Shown: positions 18,030 through 27,637, counted from the first letter of the stretch. The stretch: DNA of 64,000 nucleotides from Amycolatopsis thermoflava N1165 (GCF_000473265.1 NZ_KI421511.1:6465909-6529908); one strand, 5' to 3'. Notes: generated from the letters alone by a model not told the origin. Made by a program: numbers and translations.

Positions 18030-18521
18030 CTAGACGGCCGCTGTCTCCAGGACCTCGTCGAGCAGCGTCTCCGCCTTGCCCTCGTCGGTGCCCTCCGCCA
18101 GGGCGAGCTCACTGACCAGTATCTGCCGCGCCTTGGCCAGCATGCGCTTCTCGCCGGCGGACAGGCCGCGGTCCTTCTCGCGCCGCCAGAGGTCGCGCAC
18201 CACTTCGGCCACCTTGTTCACGTCGCCCGAGGCGAGCTTCTCGAGGTTGGCCTTGTACCGACGAGACCAGTTCGTGGGCTCCTCGGTGTGCGGCGCTCGC
18301 AGCACGTCGAAAACCCGGTTCAGACCATCCTGGCCCACGACGTCCCGCACGCCGACGATCTCGGCGTTGTCAGCGGGCACGCGAACCGTGAGGTCCCCTT
18401 GCGCGACTTTGAGGACGAGGTACTGCTTCTCCTCGCCCTTGATCACGCGGGTCTCGATCGCTTCGATGAGTGCGGCACCGTGGTGCGGGTAGACGACGGT
18501 CTCTCCGACCTTGAAAACCAT
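18030..18521 (-). CDS. carD: CarD-family RNA polymerase-binding transcription regulator
   Basis: A 163-residue CarD. The N-terminal RNA polymerase-interacting Tudor-like domain is [19 protein letters not shown] through about residue 60. The C-terminal helical DNA-binding domain contains [13 protein letters not shown] and [19 protein letters not shown]; the tryptophan in DLWRR is the residue that contacts the upstream edge of the transcription bubble in the mycobacterial protein. It stabilises open complexes at rRNA and many other promoters. Length matches M. tuberculosis CarD (162). It is divergent from lpqE-radA, as in mycobacteria. Confidence 0.96.
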   Translation of the reverse strand: MVFKVGETVVYPHHGAALIEAIETRVIKGEEKQYLVLKVAQGDLTVRVPADNAEIVGVRDVVGQDGLNRVFDVLRAPHTEEPTNWSRRYKANLEKLASGDVNKVAEVVRDLWRREKDRGLSAGEKRMLAKARQILVSELALAEGTDEGKAETLLDEVLETAAV

Positions 18522-18846
18522 GTGTCCTCTGCCCCTTTCGCTGCCTCCATCCTAGCACGCGGCGAGGGGGCCCACCTAGCGGGCCGAGATCGTCGTCGCA
18601 GGTCAGGGGCCATCCGGGGGGTTGACAAACCGATAAAGTGCATGCTCATGCAGGTGGTGGGGAACCCTGTCGACATTGATTCTCTGATCCATTGTGGACG
18701 GTTTCCGGCCCCCTCGGCTCACCCTCGGTGGCGGGCTTTCCGGCCATAGCCAGGCCCCTCCCGCCAGCCCACCACCACCCTCAACGGAGCCGCTTCGCGG
18801 CGCAGATAGGATCGGGCCGGTATAGCTTCTAGGAGGGACTGAGACC
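18522..18846. other. carD-lpqE divergent intergenic region
   Basis: This 325-bp non-coding stretch must hold the promoters of carD (leftward) and lpqE (rightward). TAGGAT on the minus strand at 18549-18554 and TAGGAT on the plus strand at 18807-18812 are candidate -10 boxes, but neither has a convincing -35 at 17 bp. TGCATGCTCATGCA at 18640-18653 is an imperfect palindrome. AGGAGG precedes the lpqE GTG. I see no gene or RNA I can support. Confidence 0.5.
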
Positions 18847-19494
18847 GTGAGGCTGCAGAAACGTCGTGTGGTCGGCGCGAGCGTGGTCGCCGTGGGTGCC
18901 GCCCTGGCTCTTGCCGGGTGCGGGGCCGGGCAGATCACCCAGACCAACACCATGCTGCCCGCGGTCAACGGCGCCATGGCCCAGGCGGGCAAGCTCGTCC
19001 TGCGTGACGCCGGCCTGGTGAACCGCAACGACTGCCAGCAGGCCTACGCGACCGGGTCGAGCGCCCCGCTGACGTTGGTGATCGCCAACGACGGCACCGC
19101 CGACGACGAGCTGGTCTCCGTGAGCAGCGCGAACGCGGCGAGCGCCACCGTCGAGGGCCAGAAGGCCATCGTCGCGGGCAGCAAGCTCCTGATCGGCCCG
19201 GCCACCGAAGGCGAGTCCGTGCAGCAGCCGGAGTCCAGCTCCGCCGCGCCGAGCTCGACCCAGACCTCGCCCACCTCGTCGGCGTCCGCTGGTCCCACCG
19301 GGCAGCCGACCCGGATCGGTCACGCCGAGGTCGTCCTGCAGGGCATCAAGCAGGTCGTGTGGCCCGGCCAGACCATCCCGGTCACCTTCACCTTCCGCGA
19401 TGCCGGCCCGGTCACCGTCAACCTGCCGATCCAGGCGCCCACGGTCGAGCTGAGCTGCCAGCCGTCCGCCGAGGCGGAAGCCGGCGGTCACTAG
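18847..19494 (+). CDS. lpqE: LpqE-like lipoprotein
   Basis: A 215-residue predicted lipoprotein. Basic residues RLQKRR, a hydrophobic stretch and the lipobox LALAGCG put the acylated cysteine near residue 24, so the mature protein would be membrane-anchored outside the cell. A Ser/Thr/Pro-rich linker (about 128-155) separates two beta-rich parts. The downstream part (RIGHAEVVLQGIKQVVWPGQTIPVTFTF) has the look of LpqE/copper-chaperone-like folds. GTG start with AGGAGG upstream. Position between carD and radA matches Rv3584 lpqE. Function unknown. Confidence 0.82.
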   Translation: MRLQKRRVVGASVVAVGAALALAGCGAGQITQTNTMLPAVNGAMAQAGKLVLRDAGLVNRNDCQQAYATGSSAPLTLVIANDGTADDELVSVSSANAASATVEGQKAIVAGSKLLIGPATEGESVQQPESSSAAPSSTQTSPTSSASAGPTGQPTRIGHAEVVLQGIKQVVWPGQTIPVTFTFRDAGPVTVNLPIQAPTVELSCQPSAEAEAGGH

Positions 19495-19527
19495 AACTGT
19501 CGGTGGTGCCAGCTAGCGTGACCGACC

Positions 19528-20886
19528 ATGGTCAAGAAGGGCACCAGCTACCGCTGCGGTGAGTGCGGGTACGAGGCCGCCAAGTGGGTCGGCCGCTGCC
19601 CGGAGTGCCAGGCGTGGGGAACCATCGAGGAGCGCGGCGACGCGCGCCCGGCGATAGCCCGCGTGGCCGCGGGCGCGCCCAGCGCCCCGGCACGGCCGAT
19701 CGGCCAGGTCGACATCGAGGCCGCCCGCGCCCGCACCACCGGCGTCGGCGAGCTGGACCGGGTGCTCGGCGGCGGGCTCGTCCCCGGCGCGGTCGTGCTG
19801 CTGGCCGGTGAGCCGGGCGTCGGCAAGTCCACCCTCCTGCTGGAGGTGGCCTACCAGTGGGCCCGCGGCGGGTCCGGGCCGGCCCTGTACGTCACGGGCG
19901 AGGAGTCCGCGGGGCAGGTGCGGCTGCGCGCCGAGCGGACGAAGAACGTGCACGAGGGCGTGTTCCTGGCGGCGGAGAGCGATCTTTCGGCGATCCTCGG
20001 GCACGTCGACGCGGTCAAGCCGGGTGTGCTGATCGTCGACTCGGTGCAGACGATGGCCTCGCCGCAGGTGGAGGGCGCGCCGGGCGGCGTCACGCAGGTC
20101 AGGGCGGTCACGGCCGGTCTGGTGGCGCTGGCGAAGGAGCGCGGGCTGCCGGTCGTGCTCGTGGGGCACGTCACGAAGGACGGCTCGGTCGCCGGCCCGC
20201 GCGTGCTGGAGCACCTGGTCGACGTGGTGCTGCACTTCGAGGGCGACCGGCACTCGACCCTGCGGATGGTGCGCGGGGTGAAGAACCGGTTCGGGCCCGC
20301 CGACGAGATCGGGTGCTTCGAACTGCGCGAGGACGGCATCGTCGGGGTGCCGGACCCGTCCGGGCTGTTCCTGAACCGGCGGGAGGACGCGGTGCCGGGC
20401 ACCGCGGTGACGGTCACGGTCGAGGGCAAGCGGCCGCTGCTGTGCGAGGTGCAGGCGCTCGTGTCGAGTGCCGGCGCGCCGCAGCCGAGGCGGGCCGTGA
20501 GCGGCCTGGACTCCGCGCGGGTGGCGATGATCCTCGCCGTGCTGGAGAAGCGTGGCGGGATCAAGCTGGGCGACCGGGACGTCTATTCGGCGACGGTCGG
20601 CGGGATGAAGGTCACCGAGCCCGCCGTGGACCTGTCCGTGTTGCTGGCGCTGTGGTCGTCGGTGCGGGACGTGGCGTTGTCGCCGCGGCTGGTGGTCGTC
20701 GGCGAGGTCGGGCTCGCCGGGGAGGTCCGCCGGGTCACCGGCGCCGGGCGGCGGCTGGCGGAGGCCGCGCGGATGGGGTTCACGCACGCGCTGGTGCCGC
20801 CCGACCCGGGGAAGCTGCCGGACGGGATCCGGGTGCTGGAGGTGGACTCGGTGGCGGCGGCCCTGCACGCGGCCAACTACGCCTGA
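19528..20886 (+). CDS. radA: DNA repair protein RadA
   Basis: A 452-residue RadA/Sms, a RecA-like ATPase that promotes branch migration in recombinational repair. The N-terminal zinc finger is YRCGECGYEAAKWVGRCPEC. Walker A is AGEPGVGKSTLL, Walker B VLIVDSV, and the RadA-specific KNRFG motif appears in VKNRFGPADE. The C-terminal LonC-like domain includes GDRDVYSATVGGMKVTEPAVDL. Length is normal. It is 33 bp after the lipoprotein gene. In many actinobacteria disA follows directly; here a truncated hydrolase does. Confidence 0.96.
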   Translation: MVKKGTSYRCGECGYEAAKWVGRCPECQAWGTIEERGDARPAIARVAAGAPSAPARPIGQVDIEAARARTTGVGELDRVLGGGLVPGAVVLLAGEPGVGKSTLLLEVAYQWARGGSGPALYVTGEESAGQVRLRAERTKNVHEGVFLAAESDLSAILGHVDAVKPGVLIVDSVQTMASPQVEGAPGGVTQVRAVTAGLVALAKERGLPVVLVGHVTKDGSVAGPRVLEHLVDVVLHFEGDRHSTLRMVRGVKNRFGPADEIGCFELREDGIVGVPDPSGLFLNRREDAVPGTAVTVTVEGKRPLLCEVQALVSSAGAPQPRRAVSGLDSARVAMILAVLEKRGGIKLGDRDVYSATVGGMKVTEPAVDLSVLLALWSSVRDVALSPRLVVVGEVGLAGEVRRVTGAGRRLAEAARMGFTHALVPPDPGKLPDGIRVLEVDSVAAALHAANYA

Positions 20887-20906
20887 TTCCGGTGCCAGGC
20901 GCGTGA

Positions 20907-21410
20907 GTCAGCGCGCGGCGCGGCGCGACGCTCGCGGCGCACTGGGCGGCCCGCAACCCGCAGCGCGTCGCCGGTGTGGCCGCGGTCGACGGCGCGATGC
21001 CCTACGGCCTGACCGGCGAAGAGGGTCAGGAACGGATCCGGCAGATGTTCCACCGCATGCGGTTCCTGCTGCCCCTGGCGCGCCCGTTCGGACTGGCCGC
21101 GTGGATGTCCGCCGAGCAGCACGCCGAGGTCAACATCGAGCTGAACGAGATCGCCGCGGCTCTCGCGCCGGGGCTGGAGAGCGTGTCCTGCCCGATGCGC
21201 CACGTCCTGGCCACCGGGTCGAACCTCGGCGGCGGCGCGGAGGAGATGGAGGCGTCGCGGGCCTCGCTCGAACCGGTGCTCGCCCGCAACCCGAACCTGC
21301 GGATCAGCGCGAAGGTCGCCGGCAACCACTCGAAGATCCTGCAGAAGGACTTCCGGGCCGTCGCCGAGGCCGTGCGCGAGGTCGCGGCGGCGGGCCGGGT
21401 GGCCCGTTGA
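20907..21410 (+). pseudogene. Truncated alpha/beta-hydrolase (C-terminal remnant)
   Basis: The frame reads GATLAAHWAARNPQRVAGVA and continues to a C-terminal GNHSKILQKDFRAVAEAV. This is the second half of an alpha/beta-hydrolase: the helix after the nucleophile elbow, a helical lid, and the region with the catalytic histidine. The sequence before GATLAAHW, where the family has Gly-x-Ser-x-Gly and the oxyanion strand, is missing; a stop lies at 20904-20906, directly after radA. The first in-frame start is GTG 20976, which would exclude even more. A 144-residue product is possible but should be inactive. Deletion at the radA 3' flank is the likely cause. Confidence 0.7.
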
Positions 21411-21415
21411 GACGG

Positions 21416-21450
21416 GAACGGCCCCTCCGGACGTGCCGGAGGGGCCGTTC
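21416..21450. terminator. Bidirectional terminator hairpin
   Basis: A 15-base perfect inverted repeat beginning GAACGGCCCCTCCGG (21416-21430) with loop ACGTG and the exact complement at 21436-21450 lies between convergent genes. No U-run follows, as is common for actinobacterial terminators. Confidence 0.75.
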
Positions 21451-21461
21451 ACGCAGTCGGA

Positions 21462-23996
21462 TCAGGCGCCGGAGAGCAGCTTGGCGCAGCGGATCAGCCC
21501 GAGGTGCGAGTACGCCTGCGGGTGGTTGCCCAGCGAGCGCTCCGCCACCGGGTCGTACTGCTCGGGCAGCAGACCCGTCGGGCCGGCCGCGTCGACGAGC
21601 TGCTCGAACAGCTCCTCCGCCTCGGTGCGGCGGCCGGTCAGCAGGTACGCCTCGATCAGCCACGCGGCGCACAGGTGGAACCCGCCCTCGCCGCCCGGCA
21701 GGCCGTCGTCGCGGCGGTAGCGGTACACCGTGGAACCGCTGCGCAGCTCGGCCTCGATCGCGGTCACCGTGTGCTGGAACCGCTCGTCCGACGGGTCGAT
21801 CAGCCCGGCCAGCCCGACGAACAGCGAAGCCGCGTCCAGGTCGGTGCCGTCGTAGGCCGTGGTGAACGCCTGGACCTCGTCGTTCCAGCCGTTGGTCAGC
21901 ACGTCGGTCGCGATCTCCTCGCGCAGGTCGTGCCACCCGGCCGGGATCTCGCGCCCGTACACCTCGCCGAGCTTGATGGCGCGGTCGACGGTCACCCAGC
22001 ACATGACGCGCGAGTACACCCGGTGGCGCGGCACGTGCCGTTCCTCCCAGATGCCGTGGTCGGGCTCCGACCAGCGCCGCGTGACGGCCTCGGCCATCGC
22101 GCGCACCAGCTGCCAGTCCTCGTCCCGCAGCTCGCCGCGCACCTGCGCCAGCTCGGCCACCAGCTCGACGACCGGGCCGAACACGTCCAGCTGCACCTGG
22201 TGGTTCGCCAGGTTGCCGACACGCACCGGCCGCGAACCCGCGTAGCCGGGCAGCGAGTCGATCACGGCCTCGGCGCCCAGCTGGGTGCCGTTGATCGTGT
22301 ACAGCGGGTGCAGCCGCTCCGGCCCGGCCAGCGTCGACAGCACGCCATGCAGCCACCGCAGGTAGCCCTCGGCCTCGGCGAGCGAGCCCAGCCCGACCAG
22401 CTCCCGGACGGTGAACGCCGCGTCGCGGATCCAGCAGTAGCGGTAGTCCCAGTTCCGCACGCCGCCGATCTCCTCCGGCAGCGACGTCGTGGCCGCCGCG
22501 AGCACCGCGCCGGTGTCGGCGTTGCACAGCCCGCGCAGCGTCAGCGCCGAGCGCGCGACCAGCTCCGGCTCCACGTTCGGCAGCTTCAGCGTGGTCGCCC
22601 AGTCGCTCCAGTACGCGCCCGCCCGCGCCCGCCGCTCCGGTTCGGACAGTTCGTGCGCGGTCAGGTCGGTGGTGCCGCACCGCAGTTCGAGCACGACCGG
22701 CTCGTCCTGCATGGGCTGGACCAGCGCGGTGGCGGTGTCGTGCAGGCCGTCGGAGGTGATCTCCCACGCCACGCCCGGCGAGCGCAGCACGATCGGCTCC
22801 GACGTGCCCAGCACGCGCAGGCCCTCGGGGTCCGGCACCAGCCGGACCGGGACACCGCCGAACTCCGGCCGCGGCGCGAACACCACGGACGCGGCGGCGG
22901 TCCCGGAGATCACGCGCACCAGGTCGGTGCGGTGCGGCGGGCCCTCCGGCTCCAGGTAGTCCGTCACCAGCAGCCGCGACCAGCGGGTCTCCACCGTCAT
23001 CGTGTTCGGCAGGTACCGCTGGCCCAGCGGCAGGCCGTTGTGGTGCGGCTTGATCGAGAAGTGGCCTGCGCTGGTGCCGCCGAGCAGGTCGGCGAACACC
23101 GCGGGCGCGTCCGGGCCGGGGTGACACATCCAGGTCAGCCGGGCGTCCGGGGTGACCAGCGCGACCGCGCGCTCGTTGGACAGCATGGACAGCCGCTCGA
23201 TCGGCGGCGCCTGCTCGCCGTAGAGCCAGTTGCGGCGCTCCTCCAGCATGAACGCCAGCACCGTGGCGACGTCCTCGGTGCCGGGCACCCGGTAGGCGGC
23301 CAGGGTTTCGCCGTCGCCGACCTTGACGCCCACGTCGGGGCCGGACAGCCGCGCGAACGCCTTCTCGTCGGTCACGTCGTCACCGAGGAAGATCGCCGCG
23401 GTGGCGCCGACCTGGTGGCGCAGGGTGTCCAGCGCGCGGCCCTTGTCGGTCTGCACGACGGCCAGCTCGACGACCTCCTTGCCGTCGGTGGTCGTCACGC
23501 CCTCCCACGTGCACGGTCCACTGTGGACCTCGTCGAGCACGCGGCGGGCGGCGTCGCGGTCGGCGCGGCGGACGTGCACCGCGATGCTGGCCGGCTTGAC
23601 CTCCAGGCTCACGCCGGGCACGTCACCGGCGATGCGCTCCAGCTCCTGCTCGACCCTGCGGTGCAGGTCGCGGGCCTGGGCGTCGAGCTCGTGCACGAAG
23701 CCGATGTCGAATTCGGAACCGTGGCTGCCGACCAGGTGCACCTCGTGCGGCAGTCGCGACAGGATGGCGAGGTCGCGCAGCGCGCGGCCGGAGATGACCG
23801 CGGTGGTCGTCTCGTGCAGCCCGGCCAGTGAGCGCAGCGCGCCCACCGACTCGGGCAGCGGGCGCGCCTCGTCCGGGTTGGTCACGATCGGAGCCAAGGT
23901 CCCGTCGTAGTCGCAAGCGACCAGCAATCGCGGCGTGCGAGCGATCTGCACGATCGCACGGCGCAGCTCAGCGGGCAGGGACTCGGCGGTCACCAC
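21462..23996 (-). CDS. Trehalose-6-phosphate phosphatase fused to GH15 glycosidase
   Basis: An 844-residue two-domain enzyme. Residues about 1-255 are an OtsB-type HAD phosphatase: ACDYDGTLAPI (Asp29, Asp31), VISGRALRDL, and FLGDDVTDEKAF. Residues about 265-844 form a glycoside hydrolase family 15 module of the trehalase/glucoamylase type: GGVRNWDYRYCWIRDAAFT, DHGIWEERHVPRH with the proposed acid, YSRVMCWVTVDRA, GFHLCAAWLIEAYLL and GLLPEQYDP with the base. The phosphatase makes trehalose from its phosphate; GH15 enzymes in actinobacteria can hydrolyse trehalose. The gene lies 44 bp after otsA. A 12-bp palindrome CTCCTTAAGGAG (23999-24010) contains the ribosome site. Confidence 0.88.
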   Translation of the reverse strand: MVTAESLPAELRRAIVQIARTPRLLVACDYDGTLAPIVTNPDEARPLPESVGALRSLAGLHETTTAVISGRALRDLAILSRLPHEVHLVGSHGSEFDIGFVHELDAQARDLHRRVEQELERIAGDVPGVSLEVKPASIAVHVRRADRDAARRVLDEVHSGPCTWEGVTTTDGKEVVELAVVQTDKGRALDTLRHQVGATAAIFLGDDVTDEKAFARLSGPDVGVKVGDGETLAAYRVPGTEDVATVLAFMLEERRNWLYGEQAPPIERLSMLSNERAVALVTPDARLTWMCHPGPDAPAVFADLLGGTSAGHFSIKPHHNGLPLGQRYLPNTMTVETRWSRLLVTDYLEPEGPPHRTDLVRVISGTAAASVVFAPRPEFGGVPVRLVPDPEGLRVLGTSEPIVLRSPGVAWEITSDGLHDTATALVQPMQDEPVVLELRCGTTDLTAHELSEPERRARAGAYWSDWATTLKLPNVEPELVARSALTLRGLCNADTGAVLAAATTSLPEEIGGVRNWDYRYCWIRDAAFTVRELVGLGSLAEAEGYLRWLHGVLSTLAGPERLHPLYTINGTQLGAEAVIDSLPGYAGSRPVRVGNLANHQVQLDVFGPVVELVAELAQVRGELRDEDWQLVRAMAEAVTRRWSEPDHGIWEERHVPRHRVYSRVMCWVTVDRAIKLGEVYGREIPAGWHDLREEIATDVLTNGWNDEVQAFTTAYDGTDLDAASLFVGLAGLIDPSDERFQHTVTAIEAELRSGSTVYRYRRDDGLPGGEGGFHLCAAWLIEAYLLTGRRTEAEELFEQLVDAAGPTGLLPEQYDPVAERSLGNHPQAYSHLGLIRCAKLLSGA

Positions 23997-24040
23997 TCCT
24001 CCTTAAGGAGCTCAAAAGCGTGTAGCTGCAGGTGGGCCAC

Positions 24041-25483
24041 TCAGGCGGCCGGTTCGGACCCGAGTGCCTCGAGGAACGACCGTGCCCACCTGTCGACGTC
24101 GTGGGTGAGGACCTGACGCCGCAACGCGCGCATCCGGCGTCTGCCCTCGGCAGGGTCGAGCGTAATGGCCGCCTCCAACGCGTTCTTAACCCCGTCGAGA
24201 TCATGCGGGTTGACGAGAAAAGCGCTGGTCAGCTCGGCGGCGGCGCCGGCGAACTCGGACAGCACGAGCGAGCCGCCGAGATCGTGACGGCACGCGACGT
24301 ACTCCTTACAGACGAGATTCATCCCATCGCGTAGTGGGGTGACGACCATGACGTCGGCCGCACTGTAGAACGCGGCCAGCTCCTTGCGGTCGACCGACTG
24401 GTGCAGGTAGTGCACCACCGGGTGACCGACGCGGGCGAACTCGCCGTTGATACGGCCCACCATCTGCTCGATCTCGGTGCGCATCCGCTGGTAGTGCTCG
24501 ACGCGTTCCCGGCTCGGGGTGGCCAGCTGGACGAAGGTGACGTCCTCGGGCTGGACCCGGCCCTCCTGGAGCAGCTCGTGCAGCGCCTGCAGCCGCAGGT
24601 CGATGCCCTTGGTGTAGTCCAGGCGGTCGACCCCGAGCAGGACGGTCTTCGGGTTGCCCAGGTCGCGGCGGATCTGCGCGGCCCGCTCCGCGACCTCCTT
24701 GGTGCGGGCGAGCGTGTCCAGGCCGGCCGCGTCGATCGAGATCGGGAACGCCCCGACCCGGACCGTGCGGTTGCCGACCTGCATCATGCCCGGCCGGGAC
24801 CGGACCCCGACCGCGCCGCGGCTGGGCTCCAGACCGAGCAGCGTGCGGGCCAGCCACAGGAAGTTCTGCGCGCCGCCGGGCCGGTGGAAGCCGACCAGGT
24901 CGGCGCCGATCAGGCCGCGCACGATCTCCGCGCGCCACGGGAGCTGCATGAACAGCTCCACCGGCGGGAACGGGATGTGCAGGAAGAAGCCGATGCGCAG
25001 GTCGGGGCGCAGCTCGCGGAGCATGCTCGGCACCAGCTGCAGCTGGTAGTCCTGCACCCACACGGTGGCGCCTTCGGCCGAGACCTGCGCGCTGGCCTCG
25101 GCGAAACGGCGGTTGACCTGCACGTAGCTCTCCCACCAGCCGCGGTCGAACACCGGCGGCGCGACCACGTCGTGGTAGAGCGGCCACAGCGTGGCGTTGG
25201 AGAAACCCTCGTAGTAGTCGCGGACCTCTTCGGTGGACAGCGAGACGGGGTAGAGGACCATGCCTTCGTCGCTGAACGGGTCGACGTCGACACCCGGCAC
25301 GCCCGGCCAGCCCACCCACGCGCCCTTGCGCGAACGCAGGAACGGCTCCAGCGCCGACACCAAGCCGCCCGGACTCGCGGTCCAGCGCTGGTTGCCGTCG
25401 GCCGTCCGTTCGAGGTCGACGGGCAGCCGGTTGGCGACCACGACGAAGTCCGCCGAAGCCGTGCCGATCCCTGGTTCGCTCAC
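24041..25483 (-). CDS. otsA: Trehalose-6-phosphate synthase OtsA
   Basis: A 480-residue GT20 glycosyltransferase that makes trehalose 6-phosphate from a nucleotide-glucose and glucose 6-phosphate. Landmarks are [68 protein letters not shown] and [18 protein letters not shown]. The GTG at 25483 is chosen because GGGAG lies eight bases upstream and the product then begins with the short tail usual for actinobacterial OtsA. It is the first gene of an operon with the OtsB-GH15 fusion, so both steps of trehalose synthesis are encoded together. Confidence 0.94.
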   Translation of the reverse strand: MSEPGIGTASADFVVVANRLPVDLERTADGNQRWTASPGGLVSALEPFLRSRKGAWVGWPGVPGVDVDPFSDEGMVLYPVSLSTEEVRDYYEGFSNATLWPLYHDVVAPPVFDRGWWESYVQVNRRFAEASAQVSAEGATVWVQDYQLQLVPSMLRELRPDLRIGFFLHIPFPPVELFMQLPWRAEIVRGLIGADLVGFHRPGGAQNFLWLARTLLGLEPSRGAVGVRSRPGMMQVGNRTVRVGAFPISIDAAGLDTLARTKEVAERAAQIRRDLGNPKTVLLGVDRLDYTKGIDLRLQALHELLQEGRVQPEDVTFVQLATPSRERVEHYQRMRTEIEQMVGRINGEFARVGHPVVHYLHQSVDRKELAAFYSAADVMVVTPLRDGMNLVCKEYVACRHDLGGSLVLSEFAGAAAELTSAFLVNPHDLDGVKNALEAAITLDPAEGRRRMRALRRQVLTHDVDRWARSFLEALGSEPAA

Positions 25484-25565
25484 GTGGCCATGCTCCCTTG
25501 TCGTCCGCTCGAACACTATCTCGCGACGGCGAACCAAGATCCACCGCGCGGTGGCCCACCAGCGG

Positions 25566-27086
25566 CTACTCCAGTCGCCGGTCGGTCGTCCGCAGCGGAC
25601 CCGCCATCCGGGGGCCGGCGAGCTTCCGTTCGAGCCGGCCGAGACCGGTGCGGACCGGCTGCGCGAGGTACTCCCCGAGTACCACGCCTGCGGCCAGCGC
25701 AAGCCCGATCGCCGCGGCTTTGATCAGCGTGGAGAGGTTGCCGTTGCTCTGCGTGGCCAGCTCATACAGGCCACGGTACGTGGACAGACCTGGCAGCAGG
25801 GGCGTGATTCCCGACACCGCCACGACCAGCGGCGTCACCTTCAGGCGGCGGGCCAGAACGCCGCCGGAGAAGCCGATCACGACGGCCGCGACGGCGGAGG
25901 ACGTGATGACGTCGAACCGGCCGACGATCACCAGCGCGCCGTAGACGCCGGCGCCGATCGCGCCCGCGGCGGCGGCCACGAGCATCGACCGCAACGTCGA
26001 GTAGGAGGCGACGGCGAAGCAGGCCGCCGCGGCCGCGCCCGCCGGCACGATCACCAGCAGACTGTCGGCGGTCTGCGCGGGCAGCACCGGTTCGGCCGGG
26101 GTGAAACCGAGTGCCTTGGCGATGTTCAGCGCGAGCGCGACGCCGGTGATCAGGCCGGCGGACATCAGGATCGTTTCCATCGTGCGGCCCGCGGCGGTCA
26201 CGTTGTAGCCGGTGATCGCGTCCTGCACCGCGGACACCGTGGACAGACCGGAGAGGAGCACGGTGATCGCCGCGGCGGCGACCAGCGTGGAGAACCGGGT
26301 CGGCACGAGTCCGGTGTTGACGGCGAAGGTGGCCAGCCCCGTCGCGACCAGCCCGCCGACGGCCTGCTGGAAGAAGAACGGCAGCGCGACGCGGTTGAGG
26401 AGGCGCCCGAGCCGGTCGATGAGGGCGGAGATGATCAGCGCGCCGACCGCGACGTCCAGGGTGCCGCTGAGCAGCAGGGTGATGAAGAAGGCCATGCCGC
26501 CCCAGGCCAGCGTGGCGAACCAGCGCGGGTACGGGTGCGGCGCGGTGGTGATCTTGTGCAGCTCGGTGTAGGCCTCTTCCGCGCTGAGGTTGCCGCGCAG
26601 GATCTGCTGGACCAGCATCTCCGTCTGCGACAGGCGCGTGTAGTCGAGGCTGCGCGAGCGGACGACGCGCAGGGCCGTGATCGGGTTCGCGTCGGTGCCC
26701 CGGTGGCAGGTGACGGTGATGGACGTGAAGATGACGTCCACCTCGCAGTGCGGGAGACCGAAGGCCGCGGTGAGCGACAGGATCGTCGCGGTCACGTCGG
26801 AGGCGCCGGCGCCGCTGGCCATCTGCACCTCGCCGATCCGGAGGACCAGGTCGAGGACGAAGTTGACCGTCGCCTCGTCCGGCAGGGCGGGACCGAGTTC
26901 GGTGGTCGCGTCCGGCGCCGGCTGCTCACCGGTCGGCGCTTCCAGGATGTGCCAGGCCCGGCGACGCGGCTCGGTCGCCCGCCGCCGCCGGTTCGCCTTC
27001 TCGACGCCCGGGTCCTCCGGCGCTTCGAGGATGTGCCAGCCGCGTCTGCGGGTCACCGGGCCCCGGACGCGCTGGGTGCTGTTCAT
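25566..27086 (-). CDS. ThrE-type threonine/serine exporter family protein
   Basis: A 506-residue membrane protein of the ThrE (DUF1212 plus DUF3815) family, full-length fused form. After a basic cytoplasmic tail, residues about 70-240 form the soluble domain ([49 protein letters not shown]). About ten transmembrane helices follow. The ATG at 27086 has AAGGAGG upstream. The first 60 residues carry the motif WHILEAP twice, each after a run of arginines, which is not part of the known exporter fold. Exported substrates of relatives are threonine and serine; here unproven. Confidence 0.85.
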   Translation of the reverse strand: MNSTQRVRGPVTRRRGWHILEAPEDPGVEKANRRRRATEPRRRAWHILEAPTGEQPAPDATTELGPALPDEATVNFVLDLVLRIGEVQMASGAGASDVTATILSLTAAFGLPHCEVDVIFTSITVTCHRGTDANPITALRVVRSRSLDYTRLSQTEMLVQQILRGNLSAEEAYTELHKITTAPHPYPRWFATLAWGGMAFFITLLLSGTLDVAVGALIISALIDRLGRLLNRVALPFFFQQAVGGLVATGLATFAVNTGLVPTRFSTLVAAAAITVLLSGLSTVSAVQDAITGYNVTAAGRTMETILMSAGLITGVALALNIAKALGFTPAEPVLPAQTADSLLVIVPAGAAAAACFAVASYSTLRSMLVAAAAGAIGAGVYGALVIVGRFDVITSSAVAAVVIGFSGGVLARRLKVTPLVVAVSGITPLLPGLSTYRGLYELATQSNGNLSTLIKAAAIGLALAAGVVLGEYLAQPVRTGLGRLERKLAGPRMAGPLRTTDRRLE

Positions 27087-27237
27087 ACGGCCGTCACCTC
27101 CTTGATTGGCCTCCCGGGTGCCCATCGCCTGGATCACGCCGGTCGTTGCAAAGGGGCAACCGTGGCGTGCGCCACTTCGCCGATCATCCACGAATCCGGG
27201 GGGCCCGGCAGCGGTTGCTAGGATGACCCTCGATCAG

Positions 27238-27310
27238 GCCGACTTAGCTCAGCTGGTAGAGCAGCTGTCTTGTAAACAGCAGGTCAGGGGTTCGAGCCCC
27301 CTAGTCGGCT
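27238..27310 (+). tRNA. tRNA-Thr (anticodon TGT)
   Basis: A 73-nt cloverleaf. The acceptor stem GCCGACT pairs with AGTCGGC and the discriminator is T. The D stem is GCTC/GAGC, the anticodon stem GCTGT/ACAGC with loop CTTGTAA (anticodon TGT), and the T stem AGGGG/CCCCT with loop TTCGAGC. CCA is not encoded. A hairpin follows at 27322-27354. Confidence 0.95.
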
Positions 27311-27321
27311 CTTCGTGCGGG

Positions 27322-27354
27322 CCGGGGTGTTTCCTGTGGTGCGGAACACCCCGG
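27322..27354 (+). terminator. Terminator hairpin after tRNA-Thr
   Basis: Ten-base perfect arms CCGGGGTGTT (27322-27331) and AACACCCCGG (27345-27354) lie 11 bp beyond the tRNA 3' end. No U-tract follows. Confidence 0.65.
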
Positions 27355-27625
27355 TCAGGGCTCGTCTCGGTTTCCGTCTCAGCTGTTCGTTCAGGCCGTC
27401 CGCCGAGCTGCGTCGCGATGCTCTGCCGTAGTTCGTCGAGAACGGGGGATTGGACGGTCTGATCGAGCACGTTCTTCACCTCGCGGATCAGCCATCTTGA
27501 GGATGGTCGCTTTAGCGCCTCCTGGAGCGTCACGGCTGTGCGTTCCAGTGCCGGCGTCAGGTTCTCGCCGGTCTCCACCGCGTATTGATCCGTCAGGTCT
27601 TCTCTGACGTGGTCCGCGCAGGCTC
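27355..27625 (-). pseudogene. Possible coding remnant between tRNA-Thr and the permease gene
   Basis: On the minus strand one frame reads as plausible protein, starting EDLTDQYAVETGENLTP and continuing through ALERTAVTLQEALKRPSSRW and VLDELRQSIATQLGG, but has no convincing start. It is open through the antisense strand of the tRNA. Codons such as CTA, AAG CGA CCA TCC TCA AGA are unusual beside its GC-rich neighbours, and local GC is lower. Amphipathic heptads suggest a helical or coiled-coil protein. It may be the end of a gene brought in by an element that integrated at the tRNA. I cannot name a family. Confidence 0.3.
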
Positions 27626-27637
27626 GGCGTCGTGGGC

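Noticed and set aside
18622-18650. TTGACA as a sigma-70 promoter in the carD-lpqE gap
   Set aside because: At 17 bp spacing the -10 position reads CTCATG, far from consensus, and no transcript start is supported.
27249-27310. Protein-coding frame across the antisense of tRNA-Thr
   Set aside because: The RGLEPLTCCLQDSC-type reading is the well-known artefact of antisense tRNA translation.
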